A DNA stretch of 46,505 nt from Candidatus Bathyarchaeota archaeon (GCA_003165195.1 PLSP01000024.1:1-46505); one strand, 5' to 3'. Positions 16,417 to 26,140 are shown, numbered from the stretch's first letter. Notes: generated by a model not told the origin, from the sequence alone. Numbers and translations are program-made.

Positions 16417-17391
16417 TTAAAAGCGATTTTTTTGAGCGTTAAAACTTCTTTTCAACAGTTCCTGTCTTCTAAAAGCTAAAACTGAGAAGTCTGAACGCTT
16501 AGGTGTTTCTTTTTCCAGTGTAAAGCCGGCTTCCTGGAATTTTGCCAAGACATCATCTCTTATTTTTAGTGAGTGTACCTCAATTATGTAATATTCGATT
16601 TGTCTCAATATTTCATCTGGAACCTTCACTAAGCTTTCTTCCGCTCCTTCGCAGTCAAACTTCGCCAAGTTTGCGCCACTTTCCATGATGACTTCTGAAA
16701 CATTTCTAATATTTATTTCCATGCTTTTAGTGCCGCTAGAATGGAAACCAAACCCAGGGTCCGTTTCAGTGTAATAAATTATCTTTGTTCCCTTTTTGTC
16801 TCCAATTCCTGCTTCGTGGATTTCTGCATTAATGGAATTTAGAGAGATGTTTTTTTTGATCCACTCAATGTGGGCAGCAACTGGCTCATATATTATAATT
16901 TTTTTGGCTTTCTTTGACCAGAAATATGCTGCAGATTCGCCTTCGAAACCGCCCACATCAAGGACTACTTTGTCTTGACAATCACTTTCATATTCACCTG
17001 TCTTTAGTTCCTGAATACATATCAGCATCCCTGAAGATCCGACGACCGTAAATTTTCCGTTCGTAGCACAAAACGTGTCTTCCTTCACTTGGTTAATAAC
17101 AAAATCGCCCATCAGATCTAAAATAACTGGCAAAAGGTGAGAAGTGCAGACTACGTCGCTTTTTTTATCGTCTTTTACCTTGAAAAGGTCATCGTCCATT
17201 TGGGTAACTGAATATTTCAACAGAAGTGGATACGCATCACGAAATACTCTGAACTGAGGCCAAGTTAGATTGCAAGTTAATCCGCTTCTAAACGTTAATC
17301 TTTTTCTACTTTTGTCAAGTTTCATCAATAATACTTTATAGGGACTCTTGGTTATTGTCAGCGTTTTCCAGATTACACTAATTTTGGGCAT
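16417..17391 (-). CDS. FkbM family SAM-dependent methyltransferase
   Basis: A 324-residue protein. The FkbM methyltransferase domain occupies roughly residues 135-300. SAM-binding motif I is VVLDVGGFEGESAAYF, followed by KIIIYEPVAAHIEWIKKNI and the family signature LAKFDCEGAEESLV. IEYYIIEVHS closes the domain. The first 130 residues are a separate, less conserved region without recognisable motif. FkbM enzymes O-methylate hydroxyls, often on sugars or natural products, so methylation of a glycan residue is expected. It is the only minus-strand gene in the right half of the island. Confidence 0.87.
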   Translation of the reverse strand: MPKISVIWKTLTITKSPYKVLLMKLDKSRKRLTFRSGLTCNLTWPQFRVFRDAYPLLLKYSVTQMDDDLFKVKDDKKSDVVCTSHLLPVILDLMGDFVINQVKEDTFCATNGKFTVVGSSGMLICIQELKTGEYESDCQDKVVLDVGGFEGESAAYFWSKKAKKIIIYEPVAAHIEWIKKNISLNSINAEIHEAGIGDKKGTKIIYYTETDPGFGFHSSGTKSMEINIRNVSEVIMESGANLAKFDCEGAEESLVKVPDEILRQIEYYIIEVHSLKIRDDVLAKFQEAGFTLEKETPKRSDFSVLAFRRQELLKRSFNAQKNRF

Positions 17392-17549
17392 ATGGTTTTT
17401 TCCTTGTTATTTAGCTTCTTTATTATCCTCATTCAAAAGCTAAAACATTTCTAATTTAAAATTTGAGTACAAGAATTAAGTCCGCAAAAAAAATTCTTAG
17501 ACTCAGTTTTGATATAGAAGGTGCGAAAAACACTAAATTCAAAATTTTT

Positions 17550-17565
17550 TAAGAATAAATTCTTA
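17550..17565. repeat. Inverted repeat overlapping a promoter-like element
   Basis: TAAGAAT-AA-ATTCTTA is a perfect 7-bp inverted repeat with a 2-base spacer. It lies about 30-45 bases before the GTG at 17594 and overlaps the AT-rich stretch likely to be that gene's TATA box. It could be an operator, or simply an AT-rich coincidence. Confidence 0.3.
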
Positions 17566-17593
17566 TGCCTGTTCATTAATTGAGGTTTGACGG

Positions 17594-18780
17594 GTGAAAA
17601 GAAATGCTCAGGGTGATAAGCCTTACATAAAGTAGGTATCCTAAGAGGCCCAAATCTTAACCCTTATGAAGGGCAATACCTCGAAAAACTACCGAAGTAT
17701 GGTTTTCAACCGATTGGCATAACCACCTACGATAACACCAATAATTTTTCCGAAATTCATTTTCCAGTTAGAAAGGGGAACAATTTCAAGACTCTTACAA
17801 AAGGCAAGCTTACGCTATTTATGACTGCGGCAACTAAAGTGACTGGCTACAAGTTTTCATCTTGGAATCTCAAAGTTTATAACTTAAAGAAACTTACCTC
17901 AGACCTAGATGTTATCTACACTGCTGACTACTTCTACCCATTCACATTTCAGGCAATAAAGACAGGCATTCCCACGATAGTTATGGAGTGGGAAAACATA
18001 CCTCATAATGAAGAGGAACCACCCTTTGGAAAAATCAAACAGTTTGCTCGTGAACATGCGGCACATTTTGTTGCTGTAACAGAAAAAGCTAAGGAAGCTC
18101 TAATAATTGAGGGCGTAAGTCGAGAAAAAATCTCTGTTTTGTCAGTTGGAATAGACTGCGAAAAATTTAAACCAGGAGAAAGAAACGAGCAGCTATTCAA
18201 AAAACACGGGTTATCCAAAGACTCAACAAAAATCTTGTTTGTCGGCAGGTTGGTTGTTGAAAAAGGCATTTTTGATTTATTAAATGCTTTTGCTACATTG
18301 AGGAACCTTCAGAACATTGAGCTATTAATCGTTGGGTCTGGTACGCCCGAAATGAAATTTCAAATCATGAAACTTGTAAAAGACCTGAAAATAGAGGACA
18401 AGGTAAAGTTTCTGGGAAGCATTGAATATTCTGATATGCCTGCGATTCACAGTTTGGCTGATATATTCTGTCTTCCAAGTATACCTGTTAGAACTTGGGC
18501 TGAGCAGTTTGGTTACTCCATGGTTGAAGCGATGGCTTGCGGAAAACCGGTAATTTCAACTTACAGCGGTTCGATACCTGAAATTGTCAAAGACCAACAA
18601 ACAGGAATTCTAGTCCAACCCAAAGATGTTAAAGGACTTGCATCAGCCCTTGAAAAGTTAATAATGAATAAGCAAGAAAGAGAAAATATGGGCCAGAATG
18701 CAAGAAAGTGGGTTTTGCATTCTTTTGAAGCTAACAAGATAGCCGAGCAACTATCAGAGATTTACCGAAGATTCATTTAA
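17594..18780 (+). pseudogene. GT4 glycosyltransferase with single-base frameshift near the start
   Basis: The 319-residue frame open from ATG 17821 lacks the normal N-terminus. The missing part is present upstream: GTG 17594, preceded by GAGGT at 17582-17586, reads MKRNAQGDKPYIK and hits TAG at 17633. One frame over, VGILRGPNLNPYEGQYLEKL continues without a stop into the main frame. One extra A in the AAA at 17629-17631 would join them into about 395 residues, a normal GT4 length. The donor domain is intact: ILFVGRLVVEKGIFDLL, LLIVGSG, and a proper E-x7-E in EQFGYSMVEAMACGKPVIS. It is either a consensus error or a recent mutation; programmed shifting is unlikely with so short an A-run. Confidence 0.82.
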
Positions 18781-18808
18781 AACGAGAAATACTGGAACTA
18801 AGTTTGCA

Positions 18809-19078
18809 TTAAAGCAGAAGATGTATAAGAAGCTGGTTTAATTCTTCGCGGTTTTTTATGCTTCTAAAAATCGCTTTCCCGCTTGAGTACAGCCTAAACG
18901 ATGCGTTTTCGAAGGTTAATTCGAAAATTATGCCTGCCACCGCATTTTTTAATGTGGCTTTTTTCATTATGCGGCTGAAGGCTTCCTCTTTTTTTTCAAA
19001 CTTGAAAACAACGATGACGTCTTTTTCGGCGCCGCAGGTGCCCTCAACTCTGGCAACGAAGTCATCGAGGGTTTCCAT
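18809..19078 (-). CDS. Small protein at the end of the Fe-S operon, unknown
   Basis: 89 residues, ATG at 19078 overlapping the SufS stop, so it is translationally coupled. The pattern VIVVFKFEKKEEAF, GIIFELTFENASFRLYSSGK, AIFRSIKNREELNQLLIHLL suggests alternating beta strands and helices. The SSGK-turn-strand segment faintly recalls the repeat of TATA-binding-protein-like folds. That resemblance is weak. There is no cysteine cluster for metal binding beyond a single Cys (GTCGAEKD). Its position after sufS hints at a role in Fe-S assembly or its regulation, but no function is assigned. Confidence 0.65.
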   Translation of the reverse strand: METLDDFVARVEGTCGAEKDVIVVFKFEKKEEAFSRIMKKATLKNAVAGIIFELTFENASFRLYSSGKAIFRSIKNREELNQLLIHLLL

Positions 19079-20310
19079 TAAGCCGCTCCTATCTCTTTTA
19101 GAACTTCCACGAAGCGGTCTACTTCTGCTTTAGTGTTATAGAGGTAAAAGCTTGCGCGATCAGAGGATTGAAGTTTGAGAACTTGTTGATGAAGCGGCTG
19201 TGCACAGTGGTAGCCGCTTCGAACCATTATCCCGTAGTTATCAAGAATTAATGCAGTATCATGTGATGTTAAACCTTTAACGCTAAAAGGTATGATGCCA
19301 CATTTTCCGTTTACGTCAGTGGATCCATGCAATATGACATTGCTGCATTGTTTCAAGCGTTCAAGAGCATAGCTTGTTAACTCTTTCTCGTGGCAAAATA
19401 TGTTGTCCATTCCAACGGTTTCAAGATATTTTACTGCTTCCCCCAAGCCGACAGCGCCACAGATGTTTGGTGTACCTGCCTCAAACTTATAGGGCAAGTC
19501 GTTCCAGCTTATGCTGCAACCGCTTGACTGGTTAAACTCTACTTCCTTGATCATTTCGCCGCCGCCTTCAAAGGGCTGCATTTTCTCTAGAATCTCTCTC
19601 TTGCCGTATAGAACCCCGATGCCGGTGGGGCCGAGCATTTTATGACCTGAAAAAGCCAAGAAATCTGCGTCTAAGTTCTGCACATCTACTACCAAATGTG
19701 GTACGGATTGGGCGCCGTCCACTAGCATTAATGCGCCATGGTCATGCGCTACTTTGGCGACTCGTTTAACATCATTTATTATTCCAGTAACGTTTGAAAC
19801 TTGGCTTAGGCAAGCAATCTTTGTTTTGGCGGAAAACTTTGACTCAAAATCGTCGTAATCCAAGGTGCCGTCATTTTTAACGTTGGCATATTTGACTTTG
19901 AATCCTCCGATTTTGCCTGTTAACTCCCAAGGTACAATGTTGCTATGATGCTCCATCAAAGAAACAAGAACTTCATCACCTTTGCACAAGTTGCTTAGCC
20001 CCCATGTATACGCAACAAGGTTTATGGCTTCCGTTGTGCCTTTGACAAAAACAACTTCTTGGGGGGTTTTGGCTTTGATGAATTTTTGGGTTTTTTCTCT
20101 TGCCTGTTCATATAGATCGGTTGCTTCCAGGGACAAAGTGTGTACGCCGCGGTGGACATTGGCGTTATGGTTCGAATAGAAGTCGTTGGTGGCGTCGATT
20201 ACTTGCCGTGGCTTCTGGGTTGTTGCTGCGTTGTCAAAGTAGATTAAGTTGCAGTTGTTCACTTTGCGGCTGAGTATGGGAAAGTCTTGTCGGATCGCTT
20301 GGATATCCAC
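19078..20310 (-). CDS. sufS: SufS-type cysteine desulfurase
   Basis: A 410-residue type II cysteine desulfurase that removes sulfur from cysteine as enzyme-bound persulfide for Fe-S assembly. The PLP-binding features are complete: YFDNAATTQKP, FVKGTTEAINLVA, the stacking histidine in SLMEHHSNIVPWE, LMLVDGAQSVPH, the Schiff-base lysine in FSGHKMLGPTGIGVLYG, and the active-site cysteine in RSGYHCAQPLH. It starts 2 bases after the IscU stop, third in a four-gene minus-strand operon. No SufBCD or SufE gene is in the window. Confidence 0.95.
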   Translation of the reverse strand: MDIQAIRQDFPILSRKVNNCNLIYFDNAATTQKPRQVIDATNDFYSNHNANVHRGVHTLSLEATDLYEQAREKTQKFIKAKTPQEVVFVKGTTEAINLVAYTWGLSNLCKGDEVLVSLMEHHSNIVPWELTGKIGGFKVKYANVKNDGTLDYDDFESKFSAKTKIACLSQVSNVTGIINDVKRVAKVAHDHGALMLVDGAQSVPHLVVDVQNLDADFLAFSGHKMLGPTGIGVLYGKREILEKMQPFEGGGEMIKEVEFNQSSGCSISWNDLPYKFEAGTPNICGAVGLGEAVKYLETVGMDNIFCHEKELTSYALERLKQCSNVILHGSTDVNGKCGIIPFSVKGLTSHDTALILDNYGIMVRSGYHCAQPLHQQVLKLQSSDRASFYLYNTKAEVDRFVEVLKEIGAA

Positions 20311-20312
20311 TG

Positions 20313-20825
20313 TTACTTCTCTGCCTTATCTTCTGGCTTCATCCTCTTAGAAAGCGTCTTTGCAAGCTCTTCCTCTTCGAGCGCCTGCTTTTCCTCAAAA
20401 GTATGTTCCGCAGGCAACCAACTGGGCGCGGCTACGTTTCTTTGAGTGAAGTACTGCCGAATGGCACGTTTCAACGCGCCCACAGCGAGGACTCCGCAGT
20501 GAAATTTTACGCTTGGCAACCCGCCGATTTCCTCAGTGACCCTCTTCCAAGTAATATCTTCCCAAGCCTTCTCTAAACTGAGGCACTTAATCATTTCCGT
20601 GACTATGCTGGAGGTGGCAATGTTTGCGGCGCAGCCGTAGCTTTCAAAGCTGGCTTTTTCAATAATATCTTGGGCGTTGATTTTTAGGTAAAACGTTATC
20701 ATGTCTCCGCAGGCCGGGTTTCCGGCCACAGCCACGACGGTGGCATCTTCCATTTTGCCTAGGTTCTTGGGGTTTCTAAATAAATCCATAACTTTTTGGT
20801 TGTATGGTAAAGGTATACGTGACAT
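20313..20825 (-). CDS. iscU: IscU/NifU-like Fe-S scaffold protein
   Basis: About 170 residues from ATG 20825 (MSRIPLPYNQKVMDLF), which has AGGAG 12 bases upstream; an in-frame TTG at 20849 would add eight residues. The three cluster-binding cysteines are in NPACGDMITFYL, SYGCAANIATSS and VKFHCGVLAVGALKRAI, the normal IscU arrangement. The first two motifs also carry the conserved Asp and Ala-Ala context. The C-terminal 30 residues are charged and extend past the usual IscU end. It is flanked by two cysteine desulfurase homologues that could both donate sulfur to it. Confidence 0.92.
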   Translation of the reverse strand: MSRIPLPYNQKVMDLFRNPKNLGKMEDATVVAVAGNPACGDMITFYLKINAQDIIEKASFESYGCAANIATSSIVTEMIKCLSLEKAWEDITWKRVTEEIGGLPSVKFHCGVLAVGALKRAIRQYFTQRNVAAPSWLPAEHTFEEKQALEEEELAKTLSKRMKPEDKAEK

Positions 20826-20826
20826 A

Positions 20827-22050
20827 CTAATGCACTCCTGTTGAGCCAACTATCCCTCTAATACGATTAACTGCTGTAGGTAAAACGTTTAAAACGTAAG
20901 CTATATCCTCTTCTGTCTGGTTGCGGGTAACTTTCATAAGAATGCTGCCGTGTGCTTCCTCGAATATACGTCCAATAGCGATAAGAACGTGACTTGGCTG
21001 GAGTAGTCTTCTGCTACATGCGCTGCCGCTTGAAACGTAAACGCCTTTGAGGCTAAGTTCAATGGTTAAGGCTTCGCCTTCAGCCCGCAGAATGCTGACG
21101 TTAGCGTTATCTGGAGACCGCTTGTCGCCCTTAGGGCCGTTAAAGCGTAAATCGTTTAGCTCGCCAAAGATGCCGTTAACAAGCTTATCACGCAACATCC
21201 GCATTTTAGCCACATTGCTATCGAAGTTTTGGAAAGCCAACTCAGATGCCTTAGTGAATCCCACGATTAAGGGGGTGTTTTCGACTCCTGGCCAAAGCTT
21301 CTGTGTGCCAATTTGTCCTTCAAGAATGCGCTCCATGTTAACACCATCACGCAAGTACAAAGCGCCCATGCCACGTGGACCTAAAATCTTGTAACTACTA
21401 AGGGTCGCTAAATCGATATTGAGGTTTTGAACATCAAATGGGATTCTGCCGTAAGCGTCTGAGGCATCGGTGTGGAAGAGGGCTTGCTTGTTTTTGGATT
21501 TAACAATGTCAACCGCTTCTTTGATTGGTTGCACGGTGCCTATTTCGTTGTTGACTGATGAGATGCTGACAAGTATGGTTTCGCTATCGACTGCTTCTTT
21601 GAGTTTTTCCAGGTTGATGAATCCTTCTTGGTTTACGGGGATTTTTTGGGTGGTGAAACCGAATTTCTGCATCATTTCGGCTACTTGGAGTACATTGATT
21701 GGTTCGATTTCGGAAATAATGATTTTTTTGCCCTTGCCTTTTTGTGCAAAGCATGCGCCCATTATGGCTTGGTTGTTGGCTTCGGTTTCGCCCGGGGTAA
21801 AAGTGATGTCTTCGAGGTTTTTTGCGCCTATGGTTTTGCTGATTTTCTGGAAACAATTCATTATGACTTCGAAGGCTTCCCAACCTGGCTTATGCGTAAG
21901 CGTTGGGTTGCCGTAGGCTTTCTTGTTAAAATACGGCAACATTTCGTCAACGATTTCCTGCGGCATAATGCTGGAGTTTTCGTTGTCTAAGTAGACTTCA
22001 TGGGGTATGCCTTCATGAAGCTTAAGAAGTTCTTTTACGTTTTCAACCAT
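20827..22050 (-). CDS. Divergent NifS/IscS-like aminotransferase-fold protein
   Basis: 407 residues, aligning throughout with IscS/NifS desulfurases: YLDNENSSIMPQEIVDEML, FTPGETEANNQAIMG, SSVNNEIGTVQPI, the PLP lysine in SSYKILGPRGMGALYL (K221) and the cysteine in SSGSACSRRLLQPSH (C345). Several cofactor-site residues differ. YLDNAATT is YLDNENSS. The histidine that stacks on PLP (EHxAVL in IscS) is proline in SEIEPINVL. HVDxxQ is HTDASD, and SxHK is SSYK. It may be a desulfurase with altered kinetics, or may act on another substrate or with a partner. It is first in the operon, directly before iscU. Confidence 0.88.
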   Translation of the reverse strand: MVENVKELLKLHEGIPHEVYLDNENSSIMPQEIVDEMLPYFNKKAYGNPTLTHKPGWEAFEVIMNCFQKISKTIGAKNLEDITFTPGETEANNQAIMGACFAQKGKGKKIIISEIEPINVLQVAEMMQKFGFTTQKIPVNQEGFINLEKLKEAVDSETILVSISSVNNEIGTVQPIKEAVDIVKSKNKQALFHTDASDAYGRIPFDVQNLNIDLATLSSYKILGPRGMGALYLRDGVNMERILEGQIGTQKLWPGVENTPLIVGFTKASELAFQNFDSNVAKMRMLRDKLVNGIFGELNDLRFNGPKGDKRSPDNANVSILRAEGEALTIELSLKGVYVSSGSACSRRLLQPSHVLIAIGRIFEEAHGSILMKVTRNQTEEDIAYVLNVLPTAVNRIRGIVGSTGVH

Positions 22051-22207
22051 ACAGTATCCTACCTAAGTAAAGGGTTTAGATAACTCGACACCTGCTAGTA
22101 TAAAGTTCAAATAGAAAAACGTAGCTGAAAAAACTGTTTCTCAAAGGCTAATTCTATTAATCAGCTTATTCATTTAGCTCTATTAAAAAACTAATGTGGC
22201 CTGAAGT

Positions 22208-24439
22208 TTGAAGATTGCCGAGTTGCCTGTTCCAGAACAAGCAAAAGAAATCCTAGTTAACATGGGAATCACGGATCTGTTTCCACCCCAAGAAGACACA
22301 ATACGGGCAGGAGTGCTGGAAAACCAAAACATCGTGTTAGCTAGCCCAACCGCATCTGGAAAAACATTGATTGCGGAACTATGCAGCCTCAAACATGTCC
22401 TTGAGAAAAACGGCAAAGTAATCTATCTTGCACCGCTCCGCGCCCTCGCAAGCGAAAAATTCGAGGAATTCCACAAATACACCTCGCTCCGAAAAATGGA
22501 TGGCAGAAAAGTCAGCGTCGGCATAAGCACAGGCGACTTCGATACCGCCGACAACTGGCTTGAACGCTACGACATTATTGTTACAACAAACGAGAAAGCG
22601 GATTCGCTTCTAAGGCACCGAGCCAAATGGATGGACAACATCTCGCTGGTCATAGCAGATGAAGTTCACCTCCTAAACGATGCGAGTCGTGGCCCAACAC
22701 TCGAAATTGTCCTAGCAAGACTACTGCAAGTTAACCCTGACATCCAAGTTTTAGCGTTAAGCGCAACAATCGGCAACGTAGACGAAATCGCAGGTTGGCT
22801 AAACGCCAAATTCATTGTAACTGACTGGCGCCCCGTGAGTCTTAAAGAAGGCGTCGTGTTGCATGATGAAATCCAATATCGAGACGGCGACGCAAGAAAG
22901 ATCGAGAAAAAAAACAGCAACCCGACCGTCAACCTTGTTCTTAACACTCTTAAGGGCGGCGGGCAAGCCCTGGTGTTTGCTTCAACCCGCAAAAACGCTG
23001 TTGCAGCCGCCAAAACCATCGCCGTCCAAACAGCCGAAGTCCTCTCTAAGCCTTTGAAGCGGACACTGGAACATGAGGCCGAAAAAATACTCGCCACAGG
23101 AGAACGTACCCAGATCAGTGAAACACTCGCTGGATTAGTCCGTTGCGGCGCTGCTTTTCACCATGCAGGTTTAGCTGGACCTCACCGCAAGCTAATTGAA
23201 GACTCGTTTAAAGAAGGCAAAATCAAAGTTCTAACATCCACACCTACATTAGCGTTCGGCGTTAACCTTCCCGCGCGCACCGTGGTCATTCAGGATTATC
23301 GCCGTTTTGAACCCGGCTATGGAAACTACCCCATCAGCGTGCTTGAGTACAAGCAGATGGCGGGCAGGGCTGGGCGACCCAAATACGACAAAGTAGGAGA
23401 ATCCATTCTTATCGCCAAAACCAGAGACGAAGCCGACTACCTCATGGAAGGCTACATTCTAGCAAAGCCTGAGCGAATTTGGTCGAGGTTGGCGGTGGAA
23501 AAAATCATCAGAGGTCACGTGTTGGCAACTGTGGCGTCAGATTTTGCTCATTCTGAGCAGGGGATTTACGAGTTTTTCGGTAAAACCTTCTACGCTTACC
23601 AGTATGACGTCAAAGCCATTAAGAGCTTAATCGGCAAAATTCTCAACTATCTCTATGAAGAGAAGATGATTGAGGTTGTCGGCGACAATATTTGCGCTAC
23701 CAAATTCGGGAAACGTGTCAGCGAACTCTATATTGATCCACTCTCAGGCGTGGTTATCCGCGACGCCCTTGAAAACAAGCCAGCTGCTTTAACAGAATTC
23801 AGTTTGCTTCATCTGATCGCACACACTCCCGACATGGGACCTGTCATGCGACCCTATGCGAGGGAATGCGACCCGTTAGCTTTGGCGCTGGAAGATCATA
23901 AGAATGAGTTGTTCACTGAAGCCCCAGACCAGTTTGCCGACCATTTTGCTTATGAAGAGTTTTTGGGCGAAATCAAAACGGCACTAGTTATGAACAGCTG
24001 GATCGACGAAGTGACTGAGGAGCGGTTAATCCAGATGTTTAACGTGCAGCCTGGCGATCTCTACCGCATCATTGAGAACGCTAAGTGGCTGCTTCATGCA
24101 ACCGACGAGTTAGCGAGTCTTTTTGGGGAAAAAAAAGTTTTGCCACTCACTAGCGAGCTGGTTGAACGAGTTGGTAAAGGCATAAAGAAAGAGCTGTTGC
24201 CTATTGTTCGGCTGGAGGGTGTGGGCAGGATACGCGGGCGCATCATGTTCAACGCGGGCTACCAGTCTATCAACGACTTAAAGGCTGCATCAATTGAGGA
24301 CTTAACGAACCTACCGCTCGTAGGACCGAGGCTGGCTAAGAAAATCAAAGAGCAGGTAGGCGGTTACGTGAAGAAAGACATGTGGGAAAGGATAGACAAG
24401 GAACAAGAGTTCAAACAAAGGGCACTCTTCGAATTCTAG
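22208..24439 (+). CDS. hel308: Hel308 family superfamily 2 DNA helicase
   Basis: A 743-residue ATP-dependent 3'-5' DNA helicase that unwinds stalled-fork structures. Motifs in order: the Q-motif region LFPPQEDTI, Walker A ASPTASGKTLIAEL, APLRALASEKF (Ia), Walker B IADEVHLLND, LSATIGNVDE (III), ALVFASTRKNA (IV) and QMAGRAGRPKYD (VI). A winged-helix and ratchet region follow. The C-terminal helix-hairpin-helix reads GVGRIRGRIMFNAGYQ and LPLVGPRLAKKIKEQVGG. Its length is slightly above the typical 700 or so. It starts with TTG and diverges from the NifS-like gene. It is a housekeeping archaeal repair gene. Confidence 0.95.
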   Translation: MKIAELPVPEQAKEILVNMGITDLFPPQEDTIRAGVLENQNIVLASPTASGKTLIAELCSLKHVLEKNGKVIYLAPLRALASEKFEEFHKYTSLRKMDGRKVSVGISTGDFDTADNWLERYDIIVTTNEKADSLLRHRAKWMDNISLVIADEVHLLNDASRGPTLEIVLARLLQVNPDIQVLALSATIGNVDEIAGWLNAKFIVTDWRPVSLKEGVVLHDEIQYRDGDARKIEKKNSNPTVNLVLNTLKGGGQALVFASTRKNAVAAAKTIAVQTAEVLSKPLKRTLEHEAEKILATGERTQISETLAGLVRCGAAFHHAGLAGPHRKLIEDSFKEGKIKVLTSTPTLAFGVNLPARTVVIQDYRRFEPGYGNYPISVLEYKQMAGRAGRPKYDKVGESILIAKTRDEADYLMEGYILAKPERIWSRLAVEKIIRGHVLATVASDFAHSEQGIYEFFGKTFYAYQYDVKAIKSLIGKILNYLYEEKMIEVVGDNICATKFGKRVSELYIDPLSGVVIRDALENKPAALTEFSLLHLIAHTPDMGPVMRPYARECDPLALALEDHKNELFTEAPDQFADHFAYEEFLGEIKTALVMNSWIDEVTEERLIQMFNVQPGDLYRIIENAKWLLHATDELASLFGEKKVLPLTSELVERVGKGIKKELLPIVRLEGVGRIRGRIMFNAGYQSINDLKAASIEDLTNLPLVGPRLAKKIKEQVGGYVKKDMWERIDKEQEFKQRALFEF

Positions 24440-24615
24440 TTTTTCCAAGTCTTTTCATTTTTCGCACGCACATAAAAGGGGGCGCTATTCCACATGAAAA
24501 TTCAACCTGTTGTGTCTGTGTTGAATTTTGGAGTTTCAAATCTTGAGCCTAATAGAATCAATTATTAGATCAGCAGGAAAACTTAACAAAAATAGAAAGA
24601 AGCTTAACGCCAGCC

Positions 24616-24646
24616 ATCTTAAAAATTAAAAATAAAAAGAAAAGGT
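24616..24646 (-). terminator. T-rich terminator after trpB2
   Basis: Directly downstream of the minus-strand trpB2 stop the transcript would read CCTTTTCTTTTTATTTTTAA and on to TTTTT, a classic archaeal oligo-T terminator. The T-runs sit in the loop between CAGCCA (24611-24616) and TGGCTG (24647-24652), so a 6-bp stem could frame them. Confidence 0.55.
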
Positions 24647-24656
24647 TGGCTGCTGC

Positions 24657-26075
24657 TTAGATTGTTTCGCAGTTTATGTATTTCTTGTTGACTTCGTCTA
24701 GCCATGGGTAAAGCTTATGCAGCTTCTTCATGGACTCGTCAACTTTCTCTGCTGGGTACTCGTATGGCTGTAGGTTGCCGCTGAAGTATTCGTCGTATGC
24801 TGCCATGTCAAAGTAGCCATGTCCACAGAGCACAAACAGGATCGTTTTTGCTTCGCCTGTCTTCTTGCAGCGTAGTGCTTCATCGATTGCGCCTTTGATT
24901 GCGTGCGATGGTTCAGGCGCCGGGATGATTCCTTCAGTTTGTAGGAAAAGCTTTGCTGCGTCGAATACTTCCAGCTGGTTGAAAGCTTCCGTTGTCATTT
25001 GCTTTTCGTTAACTAAAACGCTTATAGTTGGTGCGATGCCATGGTAGCGGAGTCCGCCTGCGTGGATTGGCGCGGGAATGAAGTCGTGTCCTAGGGTGTG
25101 CATGGGCACAAGCGGGGTCAGTTTGGCTGTGTCGCCGTGGTCATATTGGTATTGTCCTTTGGTGACTTTGGGGCATGCGGTTGCTTCTGTGGCAACAAAC
25201 TTTGTTTCTTTGGGGGCTTTCTTTGTAACTTTGTCGTAGTAGAACGGCCACATAATTCCTGAAAAGCTGCTGCCTCCGCCAATGCAGCCGTAAACCACAT
25301 CTGGATAGTCATCAACCATCTCAAGCTGCTTTTTGGCTTCTAAGCCTTCCACGGTCTGATGCAGACACACATGGTTAAAGACACTGCCGATGGCATAGTT
25401 GGTTTCTTCCTCGTTGACCAAGGCGTCTTCTACAGCTTCGCTGATGGCTATGCCGAGGCTGCCTTTGTTTTCTGGGTCTTCAGCGAGTATTGTTCTTCCC
25501 GCCTTGGTTTTGTTGCTTGGGCTGGCGATACATTCTGCACCGAAGGCGTTCATCATCATTTTTCGGTAGGGTTTTTGGTCATAGCTTGCCCTGACCATGT
25601 AAACTGTAGCTTTAAGCCCAAAAGTCATGGCCGCGAAAGCGAGTGCTGAACCCCATTGGCCTGCACCTGTTTCTGTTGAGAGGCGTTTTGTGCCTTCTTT
25701 CATGTTGTAGAATGCTTGAGGCACTGCGGTGTTGGGTTTGTGGCTACCCGCTGGACTTACCCCTTCATATTTATAGTAGATTTTAGCAGGGGTTTTAAGT
25801 GCTTTTTCTAAGTTGGTTGCTCTGAAGAGCGGTGATGGTCTCCAGATGCGGTAAACTTCCCGTACTTCGTCGGGGATGTTTATCCATCTTTCTTGGCTTA
25901 TTTCTTGGCCGATAATTTCTTTTGGAAATATTCTTGGGACGATTCCGACGCCTGGCTGCTTCGTTGCTGGGTCTATGAATGGTGGAAGCGGCTTTGGCAA
26001 GTCGGGGACGATATTGTACCATTGTTTTGGTATATCGTCTTCTTCTAAGAGAATTTTTTTAGTTATTGAGGGCAT
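24657..26075 (-). CDS. trpB2: TrpB2-type tryptophan synthase beta subunit
   Basis: A 472-residue PLP enzyme of the TrpB2 subgroup, which condenses indole or a related acceptor with serine; TrpB2 is longer than TrpB1 and usually occurs without TrpA. The PLP lysine is in [37 protein letters not shown] is the family signature, and the phosphate-binding loop is [17 protein letters not shown]. The N-terminus ([20 protein letters not shown]) is typical of TrpB2. No other trp gene is present. It is divergently transcribed from an ACT-domain regulator at 26228, with palindromes between them, which suggests amino-acid-dependent control. Confidence 0.93.
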   Translation of the reverse strand: MPSITKKILLEEDDIPKQWYNIVPDLPKPLPPFIDPATKQPGVGIVPRIFPKEIIGQEISQERWINIPDEVREVYRIWRPSPLFRATNLEKALKTPAKIYYKYEGVSPAGSHKPNTAVPQAFYNMKEGTKRLSTETGAGQWGSALAFAAMTFGLKATVYMVRASYDQKPYRKMMMNAFGAECIASPSNKTKAGRTILAEDPENKGSLGIAISEAVEDALVNEEETNYAIGSVFNHVCLHQTVEGLEAKKQLEMVDDYPDVVYGCIGGGSSFSGIMWPFYYDKVTKKAPKETKFVATEATACPKVTKGQYQYDHGDTAKLTPLVPMHTLGHDFIPAPIHAGGLRYHGIAPTISVLVNEKQMTTEAFNQLEVFDAAKLFLQTEGIIPAPEPSHAIKGAIDEALRCKKTGEAKTILFVLCGHGYFDMAAYDEYFSGNLQPYEYPAEKVDESMKKLHKLYPWLDEVNKKYINCETI

Positions 26076-26140
26076 TATTTTTTCGCCTTTTTCTTATTTT
26101 GTTTGCAATAAAACGTGCTTTTAAGTTTTATTTAAGGCTT

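Noticed and set aside
21470-21990. Long plus-strand frames opposite the NifS-like gene
   Set aside because: They are codon-bias shadows of a clearly conserved minus-strand protein and carry no family motif.
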